A stretch of 64,000 nt of DNA, taken from Verpa conica (Eukaryota; Ascomycota; Pezizomycetes; Pezizales; Morchellaceae). Below are positions 54,068-63,253 of the stretch, in pieces. The position numbers were made by a program, and so were the translations under genes. The notes beneath the pieces are model-generated. The model worked only from the letters and a program-made list of their open reading frames with translations, did no database searches and was not told where the DNA came from. The stretch's first letter is position 1. Each line of letters opens with the position of its first letter. The DNA is taken from assembly GCA_033030425.1 (NCBI GenBank), contig JAUFSD010000018.1, positions 930,001-994,000 on the forward strand. The letters are read 5' to 3'.

Positions 54068-54895
54068 CCTGCCTGGGGGATGCTTCCTATCGGGGACAAC
54101 CCTACCCGTTGGGGTATGTATGTTCTGGCCCGTTGGGGGGACCTGCCTATCGGGGGGACGTCCCCCCAACGGGCCAGCCTGGGAGCGGACAGGTAGGCAT
54201 CCCCTGAATGGGCTACCTGTTGGAGGGATACCAGTGTCCCTCATATGGGTAGGTGATAAATCATGGCTCAATTAATACAGGCATACCCTAAATAAATTAA
54301 GTTAGTGGTTAGAAGATATTGGCCTATCTTGAGATGTTTGGGGAATTTTATTTTATTTTTATACCATGAATTGTTGTCCCTGAAGACTCTTATATTGTAG
54401 GTACTTTTTATAGCAAAAAATAGTTATATATTATCTGATAAACATGGGTGCTTTATAAGCAATGTACTTGGTAAAATAGCAATGTACTAGGGTAAAGTAG
54501 CAACCTAGTAGGACAAAATAGCTGTCTACCCATTCAGGGGACGCAGTGTGTCCCTCCAATGGGTAGCCCATTGAGGGGATGCCCTATAAAACTGATTTAT
54601 TGCTACCCATTGGGGGGATATCCCTCCAACAGGCCGGCCCGTTCAGGGGACGTCCCCCCGATAGGCAGCGTCCCCCGAACGGGCCAGAACATGTACATCT
54701 CATATCTCCCATACGGATAAGGCAATAAATAAGATGACTCCATTGATACAGGTACACTATAAAAATAGGGATGAGATCTAGAATATATGAGCCTGTCTCT
54801 AATTTTTACCTTTATTCATTGTGCTTTTATACCATGTATTATTTTATCCGTGAGAGGTTTATGTTCTAGGTATTTTTGATAGCTAGAAATACTAT
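54068..54895. repeat. Degenerate direct duplication built on G-rich palindromes
   Basis: Two clusters, 54068-54245 and 54526-54690, are built from pieces such as CCCGTTGGGGGGACGTCCCC and CCTATCGGGGGGACGTCCCC, many of them palindromic (GGGGACGTCCCC). Each is followed by similar flanks (a CATATxxGxTAxGxxATAAAT-type segment, then TTTATACCATG), so the whole unit of about 480 bp is duplicated in tandem and then diverged. A related CAAGGGATGTCCCC piece occurs near 55147. No coding capacity. Confidence 0.65.
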
Positions 54896-55517
54896 ATAAA
54901 CTAGCGGAACTCATAATAGCGCTAAGACGTCCAAACAAAGTGTGGCTAGATAATCTTACTGTAAATAGTTTGGCAGTATTGTCTTTGCCACTCGCTATAG
55001 ACTTCGCTCGCGTTTCTTTGCTCGCTTGGGGATAAAAACTACCTTTGCTAGTTAGGTACTACGCCACTTCCTATTTCAACCTCTTAGCATCATTACAAGT
55101 CTCCCTAGTTTACTCTATGCGGTAGGTATTTGCATGTCATTACCCATACAAGGGATGTCCCCAACCGGTCAGAACAAACACATTTTTGGCAACCGAGTGG
55201 GGACCCTTTATGATTGATCAACTGGCGTCTCCCTTAGCGGAGGGCTTATAACAAAGTAGATATAAAAATAATTGACTGTTAAAGTAACTCTATAATTTAT
55301 AGCTTTGCGTAGAAGCTTAACAGGGTACTAATTAAGCTCTCCTCCGAAGTAGTTAGGAGGATACGTTAATTAGGACAGGTAGTATTAATACTTTAAGAGC
55401 GCTATTAATTCTCCTAGCTAGGGACAAATAGAAGATGCTCCTTTGGCCATTCCGTACTACCTGAGTAACCCTCATACCTTTTCTGATAATGGGATATAAG
55501 ATATAAGAATCTCTATA

Positions 55518-55708
55518 CAGTAGAAGCTCTCTATAAGAATACGTTCGGGACCGAGAATTTATGAGAATATTCTTATAGAGAAAGTATCCTAACCCAATAG
55601 GGTTATTTTAGGCGGAATACTTGCCAAATGTCGCCTAGTGCGGCTCTTCTTGGAGTTTTCTAATAAGAATATTCTTATAGAGAGTATTCTTATAGAGGGC
55701 TTCTACTG
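55518..55708. mobile_element. MITE with CAGTAGAAGC termini, pogo-like, TA target site
   Basis: The left end CAGTAGAAGCTCTCTATAAG is mirrored by the right end CTATAGAGGGCTTCTACTG-type sequence; TA flanks both sides (55516-55517, 55709-55710). Sub-terminal ATTCTTATAGAG repeats and the ACGTTCGGGACCG segment are typical of pogo/Tigger-derived MITEs. At 191 bp it is non-autonomous. Confidence 0.82.
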
Positions 55709-57217
55709 TATACTAATAAAGAAATCAAACCTAGCCCAGTCAATCTACCTAACCGAGCCGATCCTACCCAATTAATACCGCTAAAACGTATCGTTTCGTA
55801 ACTGTATTTCTCCTAAGGCCCAAGCGAATATTATATATCTTACTCGATCCCCCAGACCCCTACACACGCGCCTACCCCAAAATCACAGATCCGCGCTATA
55901 GTTATATGACTCTATTAGTTATAACTAGCTTAAACTATATAGTGAACGGCACCTATAGTAGGAAACCTACCAAGGAAAATAAAAGGCCGACAAGGCTGAT
56001 ATTCGGCAACTCAAAGCAGAGCCTAGCCGAATATTTTTGACTGAACGGGAAGAAAAGAAACACGGGCGGCCTAGGTCATGAAAGGCAAAATGGAAAAAGA
56101 CTCAAGTAATTGGTGGGCAGACTCGGTTGTTGTTTCATTTATAAACACATGTTCCGCTTATTAATCATCATCATACAGGTAAACCGAATAAAGTAATTTA
56201 GCTTCTCACTATATTTAATAAAACCCTGAGGGCGGCCGGTTCTCCATACAGTGTTTAACTAGGAAGGCGTGGCACCCTCAAAGAATACGCCCCAAGCAAG
56301 TGACAAGTCCGCGGGTATTCTAGGTCTCTGAGCTTGACTCGTCTGATCCACTTGCAGCCTTGCTAGTTATTTCCTGTGCAATTTCAGCAGCATATACACG
56401 TGAAGAATCGATTTTCTAGGCTCGGCGGAGGGGGGGGGAAGGCTTCTTTGACACAGTGCGGTAAAGAAGGATAAAAAAGAAAAATGATTTGGGTGACAAG
56501 GGGAGGGAAAAGAAAAAGTCGGCGTTGTTTATCGGGGGATAATATTGGTCCGCGAGACCAGGTATGTACATACATACCCAGCGATAAGGTGTGTCAACGG
56601 TGGCGGAGCACTTACGCATTTTCTTTATACCAAGTGATTTTATTGGTTTTTTTTATACTAAGAACTTATCTGCTTGGAAGTGCGCCGCGATGCGAACAGC
56701 GAACGAGCAAACCTTTACTATACCATGAAAAACAGTACCATGACATACCATGACTAACGAACATCACTACAACACAATTACCAGCTGGCAGAGTACTTGC
56801 AGATATTTGCTAGAAATTGAAAACTTATATTTGAAAGAACTAGAGATAACTCAGAAGGGGTTAGTTGTTGTGCTTAGCAAGTAAGCGGGGGTTATGGCAA
56901 GACGTTCGTACCTATGTACAATGAAGAACAGGCTAATTATTAGTGTACTATACAGAATGGGATAAGTATTTCTCAGGGCTCATTAATTATCATAGGTATA
57001 GGTGATAGTAAAAAATTAAAAGAATTAAGGGAATCTGAGAGAGGCCTTAATAGACCTCCCTTATTTTTTGCGACCGTAAAATCTTTATTATTTTCATATT
57101 TACTTTAAGTACTGTATCGCTTTGGTGCCGGGGTTTGATTGTCATGGTATGTCATAACAATCGGGAGAGGTTCAGAGCACCTGAAGAGGAATTAGGCGAA
57201 GTTGAGTCTCCCAAAGA

Positions 57218-57475
57218 GGTTGTCTGTTCACCCCCCTGCCAGTGCCAGTCGAGCCCCAAAGCGTTGTCTGCCCCCCCCTGCCCGTTGTCTGTTCACCCCT
57301 GCCCGTTGTCTGTTCACCCCTGCCCGTTGTCTGTTCACCCCCCCCACCAGTTCAGTCTCCGTTTTCTGTTAACTCCACCCCCACCAATTAAGTCCCCGTT
57401 TTCTGTTCACCCCCCCTGCCAGTGCCAGTTGAGCCCCAAAGGGGTTGTCTGTTCACCCTCCCTGCCAGTGCCGCT
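57218..57475. repeat. Pyrimidine-strand minisatellite, unit about 21 bp
   Basis: The unit CCGTTGTCTGTTCACCCCTG recurs head to tail, cleanest at 57280-57340, then in variant longer units with TGCCAGTGCCAG and GAGCCCCAAAG spacers. The plus strand is C/T-rich. An open frame through it (57135-57485) reads as CPLSVHP repeats, an effect of the repeat period, not evidence of a gene. Confidence 0.8.
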
Positions 57476-57689
57476 ACAGGGATAGGTCTTGGCCTACATA
57501 ACTGGTACCCAACGTAACATATTGTACCATTGTTCCGTATAATATTTTTCCCCCAGCGCGTACCTTAATTACACTTCTTACCTTCCAAAATTTTACACCT
57601 TCAGCTCTATCGACAAACAAAATCCCTACATCTTCTATACACTCGACATTCTTTACACGCCTACGCGCAACGCCCACTATTACTGAAAG

Positions 57690-58187
57690 ATGCCCATCCC
57701 AGGAATAGAAGCAAAAACACTCATAAAAAGGAACCCACCGGGAGCCTCTGAAGACTTGAGCCCTAGCAGCAGCAGCAGTAGCAGTAGCACCAACAGTAAT
57801 AATGCTTTTACTATTACTGGTACAGCCCTTGCCGCAGTTGCTGTTGTGGTTGCCATTTTAACACTTTTCGGTACCTTCAATCTGCTGAAGTACTGTAAGA
57901 AGAGGAGGCAGAGATCGAGAGTCAACGCCGTAAGTTTTCTTATCTTAAAGATTTCCAACAGGATATTCTATAGAAAGCTTTACAGTATTTGTACGTCTTG
58001 CTAATATTACTAACTACTAAAGAACTGGTCCGTTGGCATTACAGGGCCGAGCCCATTCTTTGCCGCAGAACGAGCCCAACGCCACTATCATACCGAGAGC
58101 GGAGGAATAAACGTACAAATCAGCTATAACAATACAATCGTACTCGTAAACACTAGACAGAATATAAGAGCAGCTTCGCTAGCTTAA
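57690..58187 (+). CDS. Small single-TM protein, cluster copy 2 (134 aa)
   Basis: There are two exons, 57690-57929 and 58023-58187 (93-nt phase-0 intron, GTAAGT..CTAAAG). Exon 1 (80 aa): MPIPGIEAKTLIKRNPPG, a spacer with an eight-serine run encoded by an AGC/AGT repeat, FTITGTALAAVAVVVAILTL (helix about 41-62), FNLLKYC and basic KKRRQRSR. Exon 2 (54 aa): NWSVGITGPSP, then QRHYHTESGGINVQISYNNT, then IVLVNTRQN. Its exon 2 is exactly 55 codons with the stop, the same length as in copy 62601, and they agree strongly after the intron, which is good evidence that both exons are real. The VQI core (about 111-113) with Asn at 117 is described as a possible RHIM-like element. Function unknown. Confidence 0.8.
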
Positions 58188-58614
58188 TACTTATATCACG
58201 AGTTCTGAATTTGCTACATTATCTTCTGTGGGAGATCTGCCCATTCTACCCGAAGATAGCTATCGGCATCACGAGTAGTACATATAATTATCTTTACGTG
58301 TTTGTTTAGTTTAGTGGTGTTTATGTACCGGTCAAATAAGGTTAACTTTTTTCTTTTGTATTGGTGAGGGGCGTCAAGTAATTGCGTGTATACTCTCGCA
58401 AGAAAGCTTTATTTCAAGGAGTTTCAGTTCCTTTTTTACAAAATATAAGCTTCATAAGTTTACATCCGTCATTCTACCTTCCGTTGTGTACTTTATGAGG
58501 CTATTATTTCCTCTAAAGAATACTATCCAAGACGTGGAGGCCCGGATTGGGCTTGTAATATCGCCCTATAGAGGCTTGGCCCATAACAGAACTGGGGCCT
58601 GATTATGAGGATGA
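58188..58614. other. Spacer after cluster copy 2
   Basis: AT-rich DNA between the stop of copy 2 and the nested MITE pair. Nothing was recognised. Confidence 0.4.
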
Positions 58615-58638
58615 AACCTTTCCAATGCCAGAATACTA

Positions 58639-59055
58639 CAGTCGTTCACGGCCGGACGGTGGACACGGTCGCACGGCGGACAGGGGTCATGCTTGGCGCG
58701 GACTATGGATAGGGTACCTAAAAAGATTGCCTGAAGGGGCTCAAAACTTACAGAATAAGCCAAAAAATTTGGCTACTTCTATGCCCCAAATAACACCACA
58801 AGTACCCCATCAATAGTCCTCCCAGTACCCTAACAATAGTCCTTCTGGTACCTTATCAATAGTCCGGCATAGTCTGACGTATCCTACCAATAGTCCGACA
58901 CCCATCAATAGTCCAGTACCCTATCAATAGTCCGGTACCCCATCAGTAATTCGGTACCCCCTCGATAGTCCTTTGAGTACCCTCTCGATAGTCCTGCCAA
59001 GCCCATAGCCCTGTCCGCCATCAGACCGTGTCCGCCGTCACCCCGTGAACGACTG
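58639..59055. mobile_element. Nested CAGTCGTTCAC MITE, TA target site
   Basis: CAGTCGTTCACGGCCGGACG at the left and the inverted form (CGTGAACGACTG) at the right define the ends, with TA at 58637-58638 and 59056-59057. Arms extend about 45 bp (GTGGACACGGTC against GACCGTGTCCGCC). The 417-bp element is longer than its relative at 39640 because it carries a minisatellite (58806-58990). No transposase frame. Confidence 0.83.
58806..58990. repeat. Minisatellite inside the nested MITE
   Basis: Units of about 18-22 bp of the form ATCAATAGTCCGGTACCCC repeat about nine times with variation (AGTCC and GTACC are constant landmarks). The array lies wholly inside the 58639-59055 element and explains its greater length than the 170-bp relative. 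Confidence 0.75.
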
Positions 59056-59425
59056 TAGTCACAATACCCTCCACCAAGCATAATCAGAGACACAGAAACC
59101 TCTGCCCAAGACACAGCCTTTAAAGCGTATTCTATCACTCTAGCCTAGGGTTCAGGATAACATAAAATATAAATTAGATAAATAAATAAAAGAATAAAAT
59201 TCAGTGCTAGGAGTGTGTACAGCTGGGACTCTACAGTATTTTATTTAAGTCTGACTAAAGTAGCTAAAGTGCGTTGGTATGCTCAAAAGGTTACCTTGTC
59301 TAGTAGAAAATAGGGGTTACCCTATTGTAGGGCCATGCGCGTTCTAGATAGAGATTCCTAGTTTTTTTTGGTGCTGGAGGGTATTCTAAAGGTGTTGTGG
59401 CTAGTGTGCCGGCATTGGAAAGGCT

Positions 59426-60215
59426 TTCTCGGCTTCCTCTTTCTCAGGTTTTTTTGTGGTATGGAACGAGTGAAAGTGCCAAGAAATAACCCTAGAGCGA
59501 TTGATTTCACGCACGAGTGGTAAAAAGCCTACTATCGAGCACGGCGCCAGATCGAACGCTTGGAAGGTGTGGAGTGAGGCTTGGGGATTCTGTGGGTTCT
59601 TGACAGAGCAATGACGACTGGCGAGCCCTTGTACAGCGTACGGTAAAAAAGATCGAGAAACCAGGGTCTGTTACCAGGGTATTTTGGCCAATCCTATTAC
59701 TAGAATCTTTGCCAAAAACCTAAAGAACGAATAGGAACGCTGATTCTCGTGTCTGGCGTTTCTAGATCCTTTTTACCGTTCGCTGTAATGCGCAACGAGG
59801 GTGATCTGTCTGGATGACCCAGTAAAAACTCTGAAGCGAGGTCTTGTTGGAGGTGGAGGCTATGCTTCGATCTATTCGCTGAGAGATAAATCTGTCGTCT
59901 GGGCATTACTTCAGCGAGTAGAGATAGAAAATTCCGCCAAGAAAAACTAAACTTAACCCATTGTCCTGTGGCCCATTGCCACGCCACGGCCAGATTAGAC
60001 CGCTTGATCACTGCCCACACTGAACCCCACGATTCACAGGAAATCACTCGGTGGGTTACTATACTTCCCTCCTCCTCACTTTCAACACATTACACCACCA
60101 GCGCTCCTACCGACAAATAACCCTTAGGTCCTTTGAAATTTCCTACAAACACTACACCCACAAAACACCACGTTACTTCACAATACCCTCTACGTACATC
60201 CCAACCCTAGAAAAA
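59426..60215. other. Spacer and leader of cluster copy 3
   Basis: No gene. The stretch at 60100-60215 is CA/CT-rich and is the leader of the next member. An open frame extends upstream of 60216 in the same phase to 60051, but the family N-terminus and the ATG at 60216 favour the later start. Confidence 0.45.
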
Positions 60216-60673
60216 ATGGCTACAACGTCCACGGGGCTAGACCTAGAATCGACAGGCTCTGATAGTTTACATTCCAGAAGCAGCAGCAACGGTAGCGACG
60301 GCTTTACAATTACTGGCACCACCCTTGCAGCAGTTTCTGTTGTGGTTGCTATCTTGACGCTTTTCAATACTTGGAACCTGTTAAAGTACTGTAGGAGGCG
60401 GAGACTGAGGATTAACACCGTAAGTTCCCTAGTACCCCGTAACCATCTGACAGGTCTATAGAACACCCTACGATACTTCCGAACTGGTAGAATACTGCTA
60501 ACAGCTGGATATAGAACCGATTCGACACCGACTCTATGGAGCCTGGCTCTCTGGCGGCGGAAATGCAACGTTATTATCACACCGAGAACGGAATAAACGT
60601 ACAAATAAACATCATCAACGGTCTCGTGCGCCCTGGGCAGAATAACCCCGTAAGAGCGATATACAATAATTAG
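60216..60673 (+). CDS. Small single-TM protein, cluster copy 3 (120 aa)
   Basis: There are two exons, 60216-60419 and 60515-60673 (95-nt phase-0 intron, GTAAGT..TATAG). Exon 1 (68 aa) has a different first stretch (MATTSTGLDLESTGSD) in place of the usual IPG..IKRDP, then the invariant FTITGTTLAAVSVVVAILTL (helix about 31-54), NTWNLLKYC and RRRRLR. Exon 2 (52 aa): NRFDTDSMEPG, MQRYYHTENGINVQINIING, then LVRPGQNNPVRAIYNN. The transmembrane and VQI sections are the best conserved, the extreme ends the least. The helix and intron position agree with the copies at 52871, 57690 and 62601. The start is less certain than in the others because an in-frame extension exists. Function unknown. Confidence 0.76.
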
Positions 60674-61477
60674 TATAAAATAACTAGTAAACACTATACT
60701 GATTACGGAATCGGTAAGTTTTGGGTAGGCGGCCACAAGGCGGCTCTGGGAAAGAAGGATGGAAAAGCCTTGGTGTGTTTTGAATGATCTCCCTGATTGG
60801 GTAACACTCGTTTGTCGGTTGGGTATGCCACCCTCCCAGCCACAGTTCTATTTGAAGTATTTTTTGTGGGGGTACATGCGAAATATTGATATGTAAAGTC
60901 ACTCTAAGTATGAGTATAGTTAAATTGTTTCTTTTGTCTTGGTTATTGGAATTATCTTTTTAAACCCATGGGAGCTCGTTGGTATAACATATATTTATGA
61001 ATGTATGTTCTTCAAAGGTCATTATCCCAATTGATCCCATGGGCTTTATAAGCTATAAATGTAAATAAAATCGAATATTTATGAATCTCGCATATGAAGA
61101 TTAAAAAGGTTACTTGTTTATTATAGTCCCAAAGATCATGAGTTTGTTAAGTTCTTAGTACTACTTAGCTATATAAGCTTTGAGGCTCGGTGTTTAGCTT
61201 ATCTAGCCTAAAGTGAAAGTTAGGGTGGCACCTCGGGTGACCCGAACTCTGAAGCGAGGTCGATTGGAGTCTCGGAAGGCGTGCGCTTCTAGGTCTTTGG
61301 GTAAGAAATTGATATGATCATTACAACTCTTAATTTATAGTATGCCCTTAACACTCACGTCAACAAATCCTTGCACCTCAACGAACTCGAAATTTATACA
61401 TACCCTATATTCTACATCCCGTATCCCCCATCCTATAAAAGTCCCACTTTTTCTACATACTCCGTGTCTCCCATCTC
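60674..61477. other. Spacer between cluster copy 3 and the degenerate copy
   Basis: AT-rich DNA. The right end carries a leader like that of other members, with CATCCTATAAAAG (61430-61442), a TATA-like box about 40 bp before the expected start. Confidence 0.45.
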
Positions 61478-61864
61478 ATATCAATCCCAGGGGTGGATTC
61501 CCCTGTCAAACAAGATCCACTACCAGTAACCTCTAAAATTTTAGACCCCATCAGTAGCAATAGTAGTAGCGGCTTTATTACTGCTAATACCGTCCTTGCA
61601 ATAGTTGCTGTTGTTTCTATTTTGACTCTTTTTAGCACCTGCAATCTATCAAAACACTGTAAGAGGCGGAGATCGAGAGCCTATACCGTAAGTCCTCTAG
61701 ATTTCAGCAACTATCTAGCAGATTGTGCCATAGAATATTTGGGATGGCACATCTTGCTGGAATTATACAGCAACTACTAACTATTATAGAATCATTTCAA
61801 CACCGACCATACGGAGTATCACGACCCGGTTATTTTTTATAAACAAATATACCATGTTATTTAG
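61478..61864 (+). pseudogene. Small single-TM family copy, degenerate (start lost, exon 2 eroded)
   Basis: Exon 1 (to 61687) clearly belongs to the family: SSNSSSGFITANTVLAIVAV, VSILTLFSTCNLSKHC, KRRRSR, then GTAAGT at the usual phase-0 position. The intron runs to 61789 (TTATAG) and a short second exon to a stop at 61862-61864 begins NHFNTDHTEYHD, like NRFDTD in copy 3, but loses the QR[HY]YH and VQI parts. At the place of the family ATG the codon is ATA (61478), and the only alternative in frame is a GTG at 61493. I therefore treat it as a decaying copy, though use of a non-ATG start cannot be excluded. Confidence 0.68.
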
Positions 61865-62600
61865 CTAATTGATATATCTTAGCGTACATATTTAGCTTAA
61901 ATTTGATGCTTGACGGATGAAAAATTAAGTATACTATCAATGATACGTTCTTATCAAGCAGCTAGATTTATATTCTCCCAAGAAAAACTTTATCTCACGA
62001 GACTTTATTTCCTCAAACTTTGTCCGTTGTAAATGTATCTAGAAATATTGCGAGCCATATTCGCGTAGCGATGATGAAGACTCCCTCTTGTGTATGATTA
62101 CAAAAGGCTTGGCGCTGATTGTTTAGTGACGACGACCTGATCTACTCCTCAATTATCCACTCCAACATCCACCACGGTTAAAATTTCTGTGAGGCGGATT
62201 TGTTAAATCCTCACTCTTCCCAGTTATTGTCCCAGCGCCGAGGAAGGGAATCGACTGGCCCTCTGTTTGGACCGAATAGCGCCACAGCTGCGGGTCGTCT
62301 GCAGGAGTCGGGAATAGTCTTGGCCTGCAGCAGCGCCTCCAGCGTCACTGTCCCACCACCGGTCATCGTTCGTTTAAGCCCACATACTTGGCTCAAAATG
62401 GCACTGAAAGCACCAGCTATCACTCATTACCTCTCCCTTTCCCCCCGCCTCCGTCCCCAAAATCTCCTTACACCCTCATCTCCCATCAGCAAACAAAATT
62501 CCTACAGTATCTATAGCCTCTACAAACCCTACATTTCATAAAAATCCCCCACGTTCTTCACACCTAAAATCCTCTATATCGTCTGTACTGTCACAAGAAC
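61865..62600. other. Spacer before cluster copy 4
   Basis: No gene. An open frame at 62200-62541 is followed by a CT-rich leader ending just before 62601; it has no signature of its own and is taken as upstream sequence. Confidence 0.4.
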
Positions 62601-63098
62601 ATGCTCCTTCCAGGAATAGAAGAAAAAAAGTCCATCAAGCGGGACTCACCATCAACACCCCCTGGAATCTTGGGCTCTAACAGCAACGGTGCCGATGGAT
62701 ATACAATTACCGGCACCGTCCTTGCAGCAGTTGCTGTTGTGGTTGCCATTTTGACGCTTTTCAGTACTTGGAATCTGTTGAGGTACTGTACGTGGAGGCG
62801 GCGACGGAGGTCAAGAGTCAACGACGTAAGTCCTCTAGCCCTCAAAAACTATTCAATAGGCTATCCTATACGAAAACTTGAAGCCTTTACATGTCTTACT
62901 ATAGCAGTGCTAATCATTACCACAAACTAACAGAACCGATCTAGTGTCGATACTACAGGGCCAAATCCACTCTTCCCTACAGGACAAATTCAACGTCACT
63001 ACCACGCTGAGAACGGAGGAATAAGCGTGCAAGTTAACTACAGCAATACGATCGTACTTGTATACCCTAGACAGAACATGACGCTGGGTTCGGACTAA
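62601..63098 (+). CDS. Small single-TM protein, cluster copy 4 (129 aa)
   Basis: There are two exons, 62601-62825 and 62934-63098 (108-nt phase-0 intron, GTAAGT..TAACAG). Exon 1 (75 aa): MLLPGIEEKKSIKRDSP, TPPGILGSNSNGADG, then YTITGTVLAAVAVVVAILTL (helix about 34-58), TWNLLRYC and a strongly basic RRRRRSR. Exon 2 (54 aa): NRSSVDTTGPNPLF, QRHYHAENGGISVQVNYSNT, then IVLVYPRQNMTLGSD. The VQV core lies at about 107-109 with Asn at 113. Its N-terminus shares LGSN with the outlier at 38513, so this may be the copy closest to it. The stop codon overlaps a CGGACTAATTTGTCCG palindrome that is repeated 47 bp further on, so the 3' end may be shaped by a repeat. Confidence 0.8.
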
Positions 63099-63202
63099 TT
63101 TGTCCGACTTCTCGGTGATTTGGCTTATTACATGATCGGACTAATTTGTCCGGCTCCAATGTTTCGGGTTATCACGTGATAGGATAACCCACCAGTGGTA
63201 AT

Positions 63203-63253
63203 CTGTGCCCAGCCCAATGGTTGCTTTTGCTACGTTGGGGCTGGGCACGAGAC
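63203..63253. repeat. Hairpin with dispersed-repeat core
   Basis: GTGCCCAGCCCAA and TTGGGGCTGGGCAC form the stem around a loop containing TGGTTGCTTTTGCTACG. The loop-plus-arm sequence occurs inverted at 31861-31898, marking a dispersed repeat. Confidence 0.7.

Larger units (their letters stand above)
54896..57689. other. Gene-free AT-rich interval in the small-TM cluster
   Basis: Very AT-rich DNA with abundant TA steps. It contains a MITE (55518-55708) and a minisatellite (57218-57475). No gene with splice or domain support was found. CT-rich sequence before 57690 is the leader of the next family member. Confidence 0.45.
58615..59425. mobile_element. MITE copy 2 (56-bp TIR family) interrupted by another MITE
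   Basis: The left end AACCTTTCCAATGCCAG (58615-58631) and the right end GGTGCTGGAGGGTATTCTAA (from 59370, ending in GGCATTGGAAAGG) match the termini of the element at 52240-52602, and the interior at 59080-59310 matches its interior. The left arm is split by a CAGTCGTTCAC element (58639-59055), after which the arm resumes with ACAATACCCTCC. Removing the insert restores an element close to copy 1 in size. Confidence 0.78.

Noticed and set aside
53994..54275. Intact gene continuing through the G-rich palindromes
   Set aside because: Only the first 22 or so codons match the small-TM family; the remainder is repeat sequence translated by chance.
57135..57485. 116-codon frame with CPLSVHP repeats
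   Set aside because: The frame exists because the minisatellite unit is a multiple of three over part of its length; no splice or family support.
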